Shown: positions 33,454 to 43,266, counted from the stretch's first letter. The stretch is DNA of 64,000 bases from Mucilaginibacter arboris (GCF_009754915.1 NZ_WPIK01000004.1:124001-188000), one strand, 5' to 3'. Numbers and translations: made by a program. The notes: generated by a model not told the origin, from the letters alone.

Positions 33454-36150
33454 TCAAAACAAAGGCAACTGGCCTTTACCTTTTATATCTACCTCTTCCG
33501 GGTTGGTAATTTCCAGTTCTATCTTTTTAGCTGGTTTAACCGGAGGCCCTTCTTCTTTCTGCGAGATTTCTTTTTCGGCTTCTTCTTCTTTGTGTTCTTC
33601 GGAAACGATCTCTTTTAAAGAAACTTCTGCAACCGGGTCCGGCACATCTTCTTCGTCATCATGTTCGGCAATTAGTTCGATAGTTTTAATTTCGTGCGGA
33701 GAAAGCCGGTTTCCCTGTGCTTTAATGCCTTTTACATCAATCAGATCAGCCAAATTCAGTTCTGTCGTTTCCGGCAAATGCGTTTTGCCTTTCAGCAATT
33801 CCACTTTAATTACTGGCTGTGAAGCGCCCGAAATCAGGATCATTTTAGAACCGCTTTCTTCACTAATCAGGTTTACAGGTTTGCCCAAAACCAGGTTTTC
33901 AAAAGTAAAACGCTTTACAAAATAATTCTTCAGCTTGCCTTCGTAATGAACAACCGTATAAACCTGATCGGGGTTAAACTTTTCAATCCTAATCATTTTA
34001 TCTTCAAAATGGTTCGTCAAATCGAAACTTGTCAACTCACAAACGCCGTTGCTTAATACTTTCAAAATTTTATCTTCACCGTCAAACTCTCCCAAAAAAG
34101 TACCGCGTCCGTCAACATTTAAACGTTTTAGCACCTCGTCATACCAAATTTTGCGACCAGACAACGTAGAAATACCTTTTGCTTTAAGCGTGATTTTTTT
34201 AATCGGATATTTGGTAACCATGTTGCCTTGCGAATTTCTGCCCTTGATAGCAACATCTGCAAAATTAAGATCGAAACTAAGCTTTTTAAGCTTTGAATGT
34301 GGTTTTAGCTGTACGTTTACCACTTCTGCCTCACCATTTGGATTATGGGTGAAGTACAGCGTTTTTGTGCCTTTTGATCCTTTGGTTAAATCGTATTCTT
34401 TATCGCGGGTAATGCCTTGCACAAAAAAACGTTTGATAAAAGCAGTACCGGTTTCCCCATCTTTATAAATAAAATTGTAAACCGTGCGCTCATCATTTTT
34501 TTTGAAGATGCCAGCGTAGATAATATCTTTTCCAACAAAAACCTTTTCCTGCACTTTCGTAACCAGGAAACGGCCATCTTCCCTAAAAACAATAATTTCG
34601 TCCAGATCAGAACAATCTCCTACAAACTCATCTTTTTTCAAAGCGGTGCCCACAAAACCATCGGCACGGTTCATATAAATTTTAACATTGGCTAAAGCAA
34701 CCTGTGCTGCTTCTACCCTGTCAAAAACGCGGAGTTCGGTTTTGCGTTCGCGGCCTTTACCAAACTTTTCTTTTAACTTTTGGAACCAATCGATGGCATA
34801 ATCGGTCAGGTGTTTCAGGTGCTGGCTTACTTCCTTGATCTCATTTTCCAGCGATTTCATCTGCTCGTCCGCTTTTTTTACATCAAAGCGCGTGATGCTG
34901 CTCATCGGTTTATCAATCAGCTTTTTAAAATCTTCTGGCAAAATTGCCCGGTAAAGCTGTGGTAAAAAAGGCCCAAATAATTTGTACAGCACTTTTATTA
35001 CGGCTTCAAAATTTCCGGATGATTCGTATTCCGGATGCTTGTACATTCCGTTCTGAATAAAGATCTTCAGCAATGAACTGAAAAAAATTTTCTCTTTCAG
35101 CTCATCCAACCTGATCTCCAGCTCCTGCTTCAATAATTCCCTGGTAAAAACAGTACTCTCCGTCAGGATATCGTTCACACTCATAAAGTGCGGTTTGTTA
35201 TCCTTAATTACGCAAGTATTTGGGGAGATGGAAACTTCGCAATCGGTAAAAGCATACAACGCATCAATGGTAACATCCGGCGAAATCCCGGGTGCTAAAT
35301 GAATGATAATTTCTACATCTTTTGCGGTATTATCTTCAATTTTTTTAATGCGGATTTTGCCTTTATCATTGGCTGCAATTACGCTGTCGATCAAACTTCC
35401 GGTTGTGGTAGAAAACGGAACTTCTGTAATAGCAAGTGTTTTTTTATCACGTTCTTCTATTTTAGCACGGATACGGACCTTGCCGCCACGCTGGCCTTCG
35501 TTATAAGCTGAACAATCTGCCAGTCCGCCAGTTGGAAAATCAGGTAATAAATCGGGACGGTTACCTTTTAATATTTCTATGGAAGCATCAATCAGTTCTA
35601 TAAAATTATGCGGCATTACTTTTGTCGCCAAACCAACCGCAATTCCTTCGGCACCTTGTGCCAACAAAAGCGGAAACTTTACCGGAAGTGTTACCGGCTC
35701 TTTATTACGGCCGTCGTAACTGGATTGCCATTCGGTTGTATCCGGATTAAAAACAACATCCAGCGCGAATTTAGATAAACGCGCCTCGATATAACGCGGC
35801 GCAGCAGCAGAATCTCCTGTAACCGGATCGCCCCAGTTTCCCTGGCAATCAATCAGCAGGTTTTTCTGTCCAATCTGCACCATCGCATCACCAATAGAAG
35901 CATCGCCATGCGGATGATACTTCATGGTGTTGCCAATTACGTTGGCTGCTTTGTTAAAACGGCCGTCGTCCATTTCCTTTAAAGAATGCAGGATACGGCG
36001 TTGCACAGGCTTTAACCCATCATTTATATGCGGTACGGCACGGTCCAGGATTACGTAAGAAGCATAATCCAGGAACCAGTTTTCATACAGTCCCGAAAGG
36101 GAAGTTACATTAGACAGCTGTTCATTTTGCTGACTTAAATTGTCATTCAT
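33454..36150 (-). CDS. parC: DNA topoisomerase IV subunit A (gyrase-A family)
   Basis: An 898-residue type IIA topoisomerase A subunit. The ATG at 36150 was used because the longer reading begins in the upstream region. The catalytic tyrosine is Y120 in SAAAPRYIEARLS. The region around the quinolone pocket reads HPHGDASIGDAM, the ParC-like arrangement of Bacteroidota. The C-terminal part (about residues 500-870) is the DNA-wrapping or ParC-CTD region, with a charged Glu-rich tail. ParE lies 1.7 kb upstream on the same strand, so the holoenzyme genes are near but not adjacent. Assignment to ParC rather than GyrA rests on the ParE neighbour and on this motif. Confidence 0.9.
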   Translation of the reverse strand: MNDNLSQQNEQLSNVTSLSGLYENWFLDYASYVILDRAVPHINDGLKPVQRRILHSLKEMDDGRFNKAANVIGNTMKYHPHGDASIGDAMVQIGQKNLLIDCQGNWGDPVTGDSAAAPRYIEARLSKFALDVVFNPDTTEWQSSYDGRNKEPVTLPVKFPLLLAQGAEGIAVGLATKVMPHNFIELIDASIEILKGNRPDLLPDFPTGGLADCSAYNEGQRGGKVRIRAKIEERDKKTLAITEVPFSTTTGSLIDSVIAANDKGKIRIKKIEDNTAKDVEIIIHLAPGISPDVTIDALYAFTDCEVSISPNTCVIKDNKPHFMSVNDILTESTVFTRELLKQELEIRLDELKEKIFFSSLLKIFIQNGMYKHPEYESSGNFEAVIKVLYKLFGPFLPQLYRAILPEDFKKLIDKPMSSITRFDVKKADEQMKSLENEIKEVSQHLKHLTDYAIDWFQKLKEKFGKGRERKTELRVFDRVEAAQVALANVKIYMNRADGFVGTALKKDEFVGDCSDLDEIIVFREDGRFLVTKVQEKVFVGKDIIYAGIFKKNDERTVYNFIYKDGETGTAFIKRFFVQGITRDKEYDLTKGSKGTKTLYFTHNPNGEAEVVNVQLKPHSKLKKLSFDLNFADVAIKGRNSQGNMVTKYPIKKITLKAKGISTLSGRKIWYDEVLKRLNVDGRGTFLGEFDGEDKILKVLSNGVCELTSFDLTNHFEDKMIRIEKFNPDQVYTVVHYEGKLKNYFVKRFTFENLVLGKPVNLISEESGSKMILISGASQPVIKVELLKGKTHLPETTELNLADLIDVKGIKAQGNRLSPHEIKTIELIAEHDDEEDVPDPVAEVSLKEIVSEEHKEEEAEKEISQKEEGPPVKPAKKIELEITNPEEVDIKGKGQLPLF

Positions 36151-36366
36151 TCGGTATTGGCTAAAAGATGCAAATATACTACAAACAAGAAAATTTAGAT
36201 GCAAAAGGCTAAAGCTGCTTTTACATTGCCGATGCCATTTATCACAAAAAAAAGAAATTACAATAAAATAGCATTTAACAAAATATTAATAGAAAAGCTG
36301 TAACGAATCTATACCTGGTGGCGTCTATATACCAAAACAACCACAAAAACTTAAATTTTAAATATC

Positions 36367-36795
36367 ATGAAAACTTTAAAAACAACCCTGCTCGCCTTGT
36401 TACTAACCGTAACTTACAGCATTAGCAAAGCAAACCTTCCAAACCGCAGCGAAAGGCTGACCATGCGTTATGCAATTTCTGCTTATGTTGATGCTTTTAC
36501 ACATGGCAAATGTGCCGGGCTTGCAGATGTTATTGATGACAGCGCAAAATTTTCGCATACCCGCGGCGAAAAAATAATCAGCTTCAGCAAAAACGAGATT
36601 TTAGAAAGCCTTAAGAACCAGCAAGACGTAGAACAAAATTGCACCACTACTGCCCGAATTGTTGAAAGTACAGCAAAATTGGTTGTATATAAAGTACAAA
36701 TGAAATACGAAAAATTTTCGCGCATTAACTTTGTAACCATGACTGATACTGGCAATGGCTGGAAGATTACTAACGTTTCTACCGTATTTAGCTAA
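36367..36795 (+). CDS. Secreted NTF2-like protein (lumazine-binding-like family)
   Basis: A 142-residue protein with a signal peptide (MKTLKTTLLALLLTVTYSI). The mature part has an NTF2-like pattern (RYAISAYVDAFTHGKCAGL, VKYEKFSRINF-type strand, GNGWKITNVSTVF at the end) seen in 'putative lumazine-binding' or SnoaL-like secreted proteins. No catalytic residues can be assigned, and the function is unknown. A terminator made from the repeat follows at 36813. It lies inside the parC-parE gap on the opposite strand. Confidence 0.75.
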   Translation: MKTLKTTLLALLLTVTYSISKANLPNRSERLTMRYAISAYVDAFTHGKCAGLADVIDDSAKFSHTRGEKIISFSKNEILESLKNQQDVEQNCTTTARIVESTAKLVVYKVQMKYEKFSRINFVTMTDTGNGWKITNVSTVFS

Positions 36796-36812
36796 GCCCA
36801 GTTTTTAGGTGA

Positions 36813-36852
36813 TAAAAGAAGCATTCTTGTTGACGCGGGGATGCTTTTTTTA
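36813..36852 (+). terminator. Terminator formed by dispersed repeat and its complement
   Basis: The motif TAAAAGAAGCAT (36813-36824), a GC-rich loop (TTGACGCGGGG) and ATGCTTTTTTTA (36841-36852). The stem AAGCAT/ATGCTT is followed by a T-run, 18 bases after the NTF2-like gene. Confidence 0.75.
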
Positions 36853-36926
36853 TACCTTCAATTTTGCAGTTTCAGTTATTATTAAATACTATTTATTGAA
36901 TACATATTCTTACATTTACTTATTCT

Positions 36927-37208
36927 ATGACAACAGTTAGCATCACTCAATTATATTCTCTTTTAAATGAGAAAGTAGGCAAAGAAACTGCTGAAAACTT
37001 GACTGGTTATATTGAGGAAAAAATCAAAGCTGAATTTGACAGACAATCAGATATTTTAGCTACAAAACAAGACCTGTCAAAGCTTGAGACAAAACTAACT
37101 GAAAAGTTTCTTGAAGCTAAAGCAGACACCATAAAATGGATGTTCATTTTTTGGATTGGACAAATTGCTGCTACTTTTGGTTTTATATTGTTGTTTTTGA
37201 AGAAGTGA
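36927..37208 (+). CDS. Coiled-coil, C-terminally anchored small protein (DUF1640-like)
   Basis: A 93-residue protein with an N-terminal helical part (SITQLYSLLNEKVGKETAEN), a coiled coil (LATKQDLSKLETKLTEKF, EAKADTIKW) and a C-terminal membrane helix (MFIFWIGQIAATFGFILL). The architecture resembles the DUF1640/CCDC90 group, whose members are common near toxins or phage-like islands in bacteria; the function is unknown. Two relatives lie nearby: a shorter one at 37711 and a frameshifted one at 43332. Confidence 0.8.
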   Translation: MTTVSITQLYSLLNEKVGKETAENLTGYIEEKIKAEFDRQSDILATKQDLSKLETKLTEKFLEAKADTIKWMFIFWIGQIAATFGFILLFLKK

Positions 37209-37385
37209 TATCTTATTTTCAAATTTTCAAAGTAACTTTTCTGCGAGTTGTATCCTACAATACCGTTTTTTCAATTGCAGATTTTTAAGCAAGTTATAAA
37301 TTACATCCCTTGCTTGAGCATAAAATTTAATTTTATACTGATGAAATAGCATTTGTTTGCACTCGAAGAGAAACAGACTCCTACT

Positions 37386-37408
37386 GGTCAGGATCTGCGA
37401 TACAGACC
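37386..37408. repeat. REP-like hairpin (GGTC...GACC) with a CTACT flank
   Basis: GGTCAGGATCTGCGATACAG ending in GACC, preceded by CTACT. Its complement ends in CAGTAG like the second hairpin at 37678, so the two form an inverted pair around the 37.4-37.7 kb region. Confidence 0.45.
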
Positions 37409-37449
37409 ATCGAGCTGTGGATTTCCATTCCCATTAATCAAAAACTTAC

Positions 37450-37501
37450 TTACTTCTTTTACCGCAAAAATACCTTAATTTTATACCGATAAAAACAGCA
37501 T
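37450..37501. repeat. Opposed pair of dispersed repeats
   Basis: TTACTTCTTTTACC (reverse form, first base changed) at 37450-37463 and TAAAAACAGCAT at 37490-37501, about 28 bases apart, in diverging orientation. Confidence 0.65.
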
Positions 37502-37677
37502 TAGGCTGCCTCTGCTTCTTCCGGAAGTTATGTAAATCTCTGAACATCACAAAATTGTTTCCTTACTGTTGGAAAACCTAAAGGTTTACAGCTTGTTAAT
37601 CATACTAATTTTTGTCTATAAAAGGAGTATCACTATTGGCCTAATTTTATTACAGGATTAGAAATCCCCAGCGCAAA

Positions 37678-37701
37678 GGTCGGGGTTGCAAACCCGCGAC
37701 C
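37678..37701. repeat. REP-like hairpin GGTCGGGGTT...AACCCGCGACC
   Basis: The stem GGTCGGGGTT/AACCCGCGACC around TGC is followed by AGTAGAGG, which partly matches the complement of the hairpin at 37386. It lies 10 bases before the small coiled-coil gene. Confidence 0.6.
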
Positions 37702-37710
37702 AGTAGAGGG

Positions 37711-37872
37711 ATGAATTCAAAGTATGAATCATTAGCAACTAAAGAGGATATGGCAAAGCTTGAAACTAAAATGGCAAAAAACAAAGCCGAAACAATCAAG
37801 TGGATATTCATTTTTTGGATCGGACAGATTGCTGTTACTTTTGTTTTTATCTTGCTGTTTTTAAAGAATTAA
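37711..37872 (+). CDS. Short coiled-coil/membrane protein, relative of the 36927 gene
   Basis: 53 residues beginning MNSKYESLATKEDMAKLETK, ending in a membrane helix WIFIFWIGQIAVTFVFILL. The C-terminal 40 residues are about 80% identical to the end of the 93-residue protein at 36927, so it is a partial duplication lacking the N-terminal half. It has its own ATG and stop. The upstream sequence is a REP-like hairpin, so its promoter is uncertain. The stop lies 5 bases before the end of the convergent parE gene (37878). Confidence 0.65.
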   Translation: MNSKYESLATKEDMAKLETKMAKNKAETIKWIFIFWIGQIAVTFVFILLFLKN

Positions 37873-37877
37873 AATTA

Positions 37878-39749
37878 TTAAACTGCTTCTTCCTCCAAAA
37901 TATCAACCTCAATTCTTAAATTCTGAATAATATGCTGCTGACGATCAGGCGTATTTTTCCCCATAAAATATTCCAGCAACGATTTGATGTTGGCTTCTTT
38001 TAAAAAAACAGGATCTAAACGAATATCTTTTCCGATAAACAAGCCAAATTCTTCCGGCGAAATCTCACCTAAACCTTTAAAACGTGTAATTTCCGGTTTG
38101 TTGCCCAGCTTGTTTATTGCCCGCTGTCGTTCTTCGTCACTGTAACAATAAATGGTTTCCTTTTTATTACGAACCCTAAAAAGCGGCGTTTGCAGGATAG
38201 AAACGTGGCCAGCTTTTACCAGATCAGGGAAAAATTGCAGAAAAAAGGTCATTAACAGCAACCTGATATGCATACCGTCCACATCGGCATCAGTTGCAAT
38301 TACAATGTTGTTGTAGCGCAATCCATCCAAACCATCTTCAATATTTAGTGCATGCTGCAGCAGGTTAAATTCTTCATTCTCGTAAACTACTTTTTTGGTT
38401 AGGCCGAAGCAATTCAACGGTTTTCCTTTTAAGCTGAAAACTGCCTGCGTTTGTACGTCGCGTGATTTAGTGATGGAACCGCTTGCAGAATCCCCTTCGG
38501 TAATAAACAACGTTGTATCTTGCTTGCGCTCGTGCGTATCTTCAAAATGTAATTTGCAATCACGCAGTTTTTTGTTGTGTAAAGAAGCTTTTTTTGCACG
38601 TTCATTAGCCAGTTTTTTAATACCGGCAATATCTTTACGTTCCCGTTCTGATTGTAAAATCCGTTTTAATAATCCATCAGCAGTAGCAGGGTTTTTATGC
38701 AGATGATCGTCCAGTGCTTTTTTAACAAAATCATTGATAAAAGCGCGAACGGAAGGGCCATCTTCCGCAATGTTTTGCGAACCTAATTTAGTTTTGGTTT
38801 GAGATTCAAAAACCGGTTCCTGCACGCGGATAGAAACGGCTGCAACAATAGAAGCGCGAACATCGGCTGCATCAAACTCCTTCTTGTAAAACTCGCGGAT
38901 GGTTTTTACAACCGCTTCGCGAAAAGCTGCCTGATGTGTTCCGCCTTGCGTAGTATGCTGGCCGTTTACAAAAGAATAATATTCTTCGCCGTATTGCTGT
39001 CCGTGTGTCATCGCTATTTCAATATCTTCACCTTTTAAATGGATAATTGGATAGCGAAGATTTTCGGCATCGGTATTTCGAACTAAAAGATCGTGTAACC
39101 CTTTTTCAGAAAAATATTTTTGACCGTTAAAATTGATCGTTAAACCGGCGTTCAAAAAAACATAGTTCCAGATCATGTTCTCAGCAAATTCCGGAATGAA
39201 ACGGTAATGCCTGAAAATAGTATCATCAGGCAAAAAACTGATTGCCGTACCGTTTCGCTGCGTCGTATCTTTTTCTTCTTCGCGCAACAGTTCGCCTTTG
39301 CTAAACTCGGCAATTTTAGTCCGGTTATCTCGATAAGATTGTACTATAAAATTGCTTGATAATGCATTTACCGCTTTTGTTCCAACACCGTTTAAACCAA
39401 CAGATTTCTGGAAAGCTTTGCTATCGTACTTGCCGCCGGTGTTTATTTTGGAAACGCAATCAATTACTTTTCCTAACGGAATTCCTCGTCCATAATCCCG
39501 AACAGCAACCTTATGTTCGCTTAAATTGATGTCGATGGTACGGCCAGCACCCATTACAAACTCATCGATGGAATTATCTACAATTTCTTTCAGGAGTACA
39601 TAAATGCCATCATCATAAGCAGAACCATCGCCGAGTTTTCCAATGTACATGCCCGGACGCAAGCGGATGTGCTCTTTCCAATCGAGCGAACGGATACTGT
39701 CTTCACTATAATTAACCGGATCAGTTGGAGTTGCAGTGCTTACCGCCAT
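37878..39749 (-). CDS. parE: DNA topoisomerase IV subunit B
   Basis: A 623-residue GHKL-type topoisomerase subunit. ATP-binding motifs are [15 protein letters not shown] and [11 protein letters not shown], the transducer domain follows, and the TOPRIM residues are in [20 protein letters not shown] and [12 protein letters not shown]. It has the short C-terminus of ParE. It decatenates DNA with ParC (33454), on the same strand, separated by the two short plus-strand proteins. It is distinguished from gyrB (43722) by the second, GyrB-typical gene elsewhere in the window. Confidence 0.93.
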   Translation of the reverse strand: MAVSTATPTDPVNYSEDSIRSLDWKEHIRLRPGMYIGKLGDGSAYDDGIYVLLKEIVDNSIDEFVMGAGRTIDINLSEHKVAVRDYGRGIPLGKVIDCVSKINTGGKYDSKAFQKSVGLNGVGTKAVNALSSNFIVQSYRDNRTKIAEFSKGELLREEEKDTTQRNGTAISFLPDDTIFRHYRFIPEFAENMIWNYVFLNAGLTINFNGQKYFSEKGLHDLLVRNTDAENLRYPIIHLKGEDIEIAMTHGQQYGEEYYSFVNGQHTTQGGTHQAAFREAVVKTIREFYKKEFDAADVRASIVAAVSIRVQEPVFESQTKTKLGSQNIAEDGPSVRAFINDFVKKALDDHLHKNPATADGLLKRILQSERERKDIAGIKKLANERAKKASLHNKKLRDCKLHFEDTHERKQDTTLFITEGDSASGSITKSRDVQTQAVFSLKGKPLNCFGLTKKVVYENEEFNLLQHALNIEDGLDGLRYNNIVIATDADVDGMHIRLLLMTFFLQFFPDLVKAGHVSILQTPLFRVRNKKETIYCYSDEERQRAINKLGNKPEITRFKGLGEISPEEFGLFIGKDIRLDPVFLKEANIKSLLEYFMGKNTPDRQQHIIQNLRIEVDILEEEAV

Positions 39750-39871
39750 AATAAATTGCTACTAATTTTAGCACAAATTTATTAAAAATCTAACTATTTT
39801 ACCTTATCCAACCGGCATTATCTTGATAATTTAAAGTAAATGTTGATAAAATTATAGCGATAAAAACAGTA

Positions 39872-40480
39872 TCAGTTAAACCTGACCGAGTAATAAGCTT
39901 TATTAACTTTTTTATAAAATTCCGGCCCGTTTTCGTTGCCTAAAAAAAGCATCAAAATATAGCCGGTCCCGTTTTTTTGCAAGCACATTAATAAGCCGTA
40001 TTGGTAATGTCCCGTTTCCGGCCTGTCGTATAAATTTAGCTGGTAAGATTTACCTTCATCTGCATGAAAAACAGTTAATAAATCTGGCGGTAAAGTTTTA
40101 GCGGTAAAATTATCTTTCCCGGCCAGTTTTGTAGCTGCTGATAAAGATTCCAGATTATAAAGTGAATCGGGATTGGTAGCTGACCGTTTAGGGTCATCTT
40201 CTGTTACTTTAAATTTTGGCCACTCTTTTTGCAAATCTTTAACTTTATACCAGACCTGAAAATTGGCATTAGGAAGTTCCATTGCATAATCCACATTAGT
40301 AGTTACTGTATGAAGCGCTTTAATCTCTTTAAAATCCTTTGGAAATGAAAATTGCAGGTTAGCTGCCGAGAGGGTTTGCTCAAAAATTTTAAACTGTGGC
40401 GAAGTTGCTGCCGTTTGTGCATAACAGGCTGCAACCGAAAATGATAACAATAACAATAAGGGCAGTATATTTTTCATCAA
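39872..40480 (-). CDS. Secreted protein of unknown function
   Basis: A 202-residue protein with a signal peptide (MKNILPLLLLLSFSVAACYA). The mature part is mixed alpha/beta with conserved-looking segments (DYAMELPNANFQVWYKVKD, LNLYDRPETGHYQYGLLMC). I do not recognise the family. The dispersed repeat at 39861-39872 ends at the stop codon, so it may form part of the 3' end. Confidence 0.65.
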   Translation of the reverse strand: MMKNILPLLLLLSFSVAACYAQTAATSPQFKIFEQTLSAANLQFSFPKDFKEIKALHTVTTNVDYAMELPNANFQVWYKVKDLQKEWPKFKVTEDDPKRSATNPDSLYNLESLSAATKLAGKDNFTAKTLPPDLLTVFHADEGKSYQLNLYDRPETGHYQYGLLMCLQKNGTGYILMLFLGNENGPEFYKKVNKAYYSVRFN

Positions 40481-40847
40481 CAGATCAGTTTAAGGTTTTT
40501 AAAGAAAAACTATTAGTTTTAATTTTAACCAACTTAATTTCGTTGCTCTATTAAATGTAATTTAATTAGTACCGGCTTAAATTTTAATAATTAAAGGACT
40601 ATTTTTCTTTTGACATAGAATTTATTAAGTGATAATTGGAGCATGTAAGTTACTATTATTATCAATATTTTATAAAAATTAATTTTTATTTCCTTCTCCA
40701 TCAATCCTGTCATTTCAATTAAAGCTGTTAACATTTTTTTACCGGTAAAAGAAGCATCAGCGTTAAGGCGTAACAAAAAATTGCTTCTATATTCGCGTTT
40801 GCATTAACTGCTGTAAACCATTTAAAGCAGATATAAATATATTTTTA
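40481..40847. other. Gene-free interval with one full repeat
   Basis: No credible gene; a short frame on the minus strand at 40591-40776 lacks support. The motif TTTTTTACCGGTAAAAG, followed by AAGCAT, at 40737-40757 is a palindrome plus the repeat; a partial ATTGCTTCTAT at about 40780 may pair with it. Confidence 0.55.
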
Positions 40848-41285
40848 ATGGCTAAAAAAAGTATTAAACTGGAAGTTATTGATTTAAACGGAAACGGTTT
40901 CCACGTACTGGTGAATATTATGCTGTTTAAAAAAACCTTTAAACTGGTTTTGGATACCGGCGCTTCTAAAACCGCTTTTGATAAAGCCCTTTTGCTGGAA
41001 CTGGTCCATGAAAATGAATTGAAAAACTCCGGACATTTAACAACCGGCCTCGGTACAAACAATATGGAATCTTTTACAACCGCCATTACAGATTTGTATA
41101 TTGGAAAGTTTCATATCCCGATGATAGAAGTTGCTGTTTTAGATTTATCTGCCATTAATACCGCTTATGGAAAATTAGAAATTGCACCTGTACTTGGCGT
41201 TTTAGGCGGAGATGTTTTGATGGAATATCAAGCGGTTATTGATTATGCTAAATGTAAAATGGTTTTGAAAAGGGCGGAACAATAA
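40848..41285 (+). CDS. Retropepsin-like aspartic protease-fold protein
   Basis: A 145-residue single-domain protein with the DTGAS motif at residues 36-40 (LVLDTGASKTAFDK) and a hydrophobic strand around ILVLGGDVLMEY. Bacterial retropepsin-like proteins of this size dimerise to give an active site with one Asp from each copy. There is no signal peptide, so it is likely cytoplasmic. The substrate is unknown. A repeat (41324-41335) follows within 40 bases of the stop. Confidence 0.8.
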   Translation: MAKKSIKLEVIDLNGNGFHVLVNIMLFKKTFKLVLDTGASKTAFDKALLLELVHENELKNSGHLTTGLGTNNMESFTTAITDLYIGKFHIPMIEVAVLDLSAINTAYGKLEIAPVLGVLGGDVLMEYQAVIDYAKCKMVLKRAEQ

Positions 41286-41370
41286 CGCTTTGGCTTTGAA
41301 GCAAGCAGTATAAATTTAGGTGATAAAAGAAGTATCTGTTGGATTAAAAAAATCCAATAATCAGGTAAGA

Positions 41371-42858
41371 TTACTGCAAGTTGGCAATTTCAATTTCTTT
41401 TATCATTGCCTGAACGTTTACAGGGTGTTGTGTTGCTGTTTTTCTGTAACTTCCATCTTTATTTATAATAATATAAGTAGGATAACCAGTTGATTTAACT
41501 TTGTCCATAATATCTTTTGTTAATGCAGGATTGGCCAAAATTTGCATTCCTTCGATTTGAAAATACGCAATCGCTTTTTTCCACTCTTTCTCCCGTCCAA
41601 CATCAAAATTGGCTATATAAATAAAATTCACATTTTTACCTTTAAAATAAGTCTCTAACTTTAAGGCATTTTTTTCTATTTCCTCTCTGCAAGGCGTGCA
41701 CCACGTTCCCCACATATCTATCAGCGCAACTTTGCCTTTGGTTAGCGCCAGCACATCCTTAAATGTATTTAGCCGGGTGCCGTTGTTTTTAACAAAAATT
41801 GTTGCTTTACTAAAGGTTTGCTGTTGTTTTTTTACCAACTCAGCGATGGTAGGACTAAATCCCTTTACATAGGCACTATGTGGATATTCTTTTTTAAAGT
41901 AATTGAATATCGAAACAACGGCCGGATAATCGGCGCGAGAGAATCTATATTTTAATGCGCGGACGTATGCATACTCAGCAGCTTTGCCTGTAAAGTATTT
42001 GTCGACAACTTTTTTAGTTATAACGCCCAAATACCAACTCTTATAAGTACTATCGCCTTTGGCAGGATTGGTATGAAACCATTGTTTATAAAACACTGCC
42101 GGTTGTTTTTGATATTCAATCTCGAGAGCTTCCGTTTCACGAAACATAAAATTATAAATCAACTCGGTATAATTATAGGCGTTCAATGCCTCATCATTGC
42201 TCAGTTTTATAGTTTTGAACAGGCTGTCCTGGATTTTCAGCCATGGTTTTAACTCTTCTTTTGACTTAAAAAGAGTATGATTATGACTAAACTCATAATA
42301 ATTTGCGGGAGCAAAATATTTTAAGTTAATCATAGCATTTTTGATAAAGGCAGTGGAAGGTTTGTTTGCTTTTATATAATTAGCCAATAGGCCTTTATTC
42401 AGCAAATACTGTTTGTTGATCGCAGCAATCACTCGTTCCGGGTTTTTGTCGTTATTAAAAGGTTGCGTATCCATATTGGTTAAGGCAAAAATTTCAGGCT
42501 GATTATTATTGCTGCCTTTACCCGTTACTTTAAATTGATTGTTTTTTTGAGCAAAATCTACTGTTAAAAAAAGCTCGTCTCCAGGCGTTAAAAAAAGGCT
42601 GTAACGAAAATACCTATCAGATAAATAGAAAATCAAATAAGTTGGCTGATCAATATCAATTGTAAAAGATGCTGATTGATGCGCATCCAATTGAAGTTCG
42701 TTTACTTTCTTTTTCGTCAAATCATAAAGCAAGACAGGATCATGTATAAAAATAGATCCTTTAAAATTTTTTATGGTGAAATGTACGGTGGCGTTTTTAG
42801 CGAAAGCACTTGTTGAAAAAACAAAGAGCAAAATACAACATGTATAAAATCTTTTCAT
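41371..42858 (-). CDS. TlpA-family thioredoxin-domain protein with N-terminal extension
   Basis: A 495-residue exported protein (MKRFYTCCILLFVFSTSAFA). The C-terminal thioredoxin domain has the redox motif WGTWCTPCREEIEK and the cis-proline loop STGYPTYIIINKDG, like TlpA/ResA disulfide reductases. The N-terminal 340 residues have no clear family but include a beta-rich segment after the signal, as in DUF4369-type proteins. It probably acts in the periplasm or at the outer membrane on disulfide reduction of a secreted partner. No neighbour suggests the partner. Confidence 0.8.
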   Translation of the reverse strand: MKRFYTCCILLFVFSTSAFAKNATVHFTIKNFKGSIFIHDPVLLYDLTKKKVNELQLDAHQSASFTIDIDQPTYLIFYLSDRYFRYSLFLTPGDELFLTVDFAQKNNQFKVTGKGSNNNQPEIFALTNMDTQPFNNDKNPERVIAAINKQYLLNKGLLANYIKANKPSTAFIKNAMINLKYFAPANYYEFSHNHTLFKSKEELKPWLKIQDSLFKTIKLSNDEALNAYNYTELIYNFMFRETEALEIEYQKQPAVFYKQWFHTNPAKGDSTYKSWYLGVITKKVVDKYFTGKAAEYAYVRALKYRFSRADYPAVVSIFNYFKKEYPHSAYVKGFSPTIAELVKKQQQTFSKATIFVKNNGTRLNTFKDVLALTKGKVALIDMWGTWCTPCREEIEKNALKLETYFKGKNVNFIYIANFDVGREKEWKKAIAYFQIEGMQILANPALTKDIMDKVKSTGYPTYIIINKDGSYRKTATQHPVNVQAMIKEIEIANLQ

Positions 42859-42958
42859 TGTGATACCTTTTATTATTTACGCAGTAGTTAAACGTTTTTT
42901 GAATAAACCTCAATCATTATTATAATAAAGATAAAGTCGTATAACTAATTAAGATAAG

Positions 42959-43188
42959 GTTGTTTAAACTTTTGGTGCCAATTAAATTTGATCCTACGGC
43001 ATGCCCAAGTTTAGTGCCATGCTTCTTTTACCGGGTAAAAATTGGTGTTTACATAACCTATAAGGTTTTGAAAACCTTATAGGTCTTTAGTGATTAAATC
43101 GATCAAAAAAATAATGGTTAACATTTTTTAGGTGATAAAAGAAGCATCGGCCCTAAAAAAAGAGGGTCAGAAAAAAAGTTTAAACAAC
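42959..43188. mobile_element. MITE-like palindromic element, copy 1
   Basis: About 230 bases bounded by inverted tips GTTGTTTAAACTTTT (left) and AAAAGTTTAAACAAC (right). Inside are a reverse copy of the dispersed repeat (43019), a centre made of a long palindrome (ATAAGGTTTTGAAAACCTTA), and a forward copy of the repeat (43136). It matches 47673-47893 in inverted orientation over most of its length. It codes no protein, so transposition would need enzyme supplied elsewhere. Confidence 0.75.
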
Positions 43189-43266
43189 TTCGATATATGC
43201 TATTTATAAAGATATACAAATAAATAGCTAATACTTCTTTTATCAACTAAATTTTTAATTATAACA

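Larger units (their letters stand above)
37209..37710. other. Gene-free repeat-rich interval
   Basis: 500 bases with no credible gene. They contain REP-like hairpins at 37386-37408 and 37678-37701, dispersed repeats at 37450-37461, 37490-37501 and 37619-37630, and the upstream part of the 53-codon gene. The parE gene ends at 37878 on the opposite strand. Confidence 0.6.

Noticed and set aside
33367-33925. Plus-strand frames over the end of parC
   Set aside because: They are antisense to a clear topoisomerase gene and include inverted repeat DNA.
37660-37705. A tRNA-like hairpin (GGTCGGGGTT...)
   Set aside because: No cloverleaf, no T-loop GTTCRA and no anticodon arm; it is a single hairpin.
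40591-40776. A minus-strand 61-codon frame in the gap after the secreted protein
   Set aside because: No RBS, odd composition, and it contains the dispersed repeat; no support as a gene.
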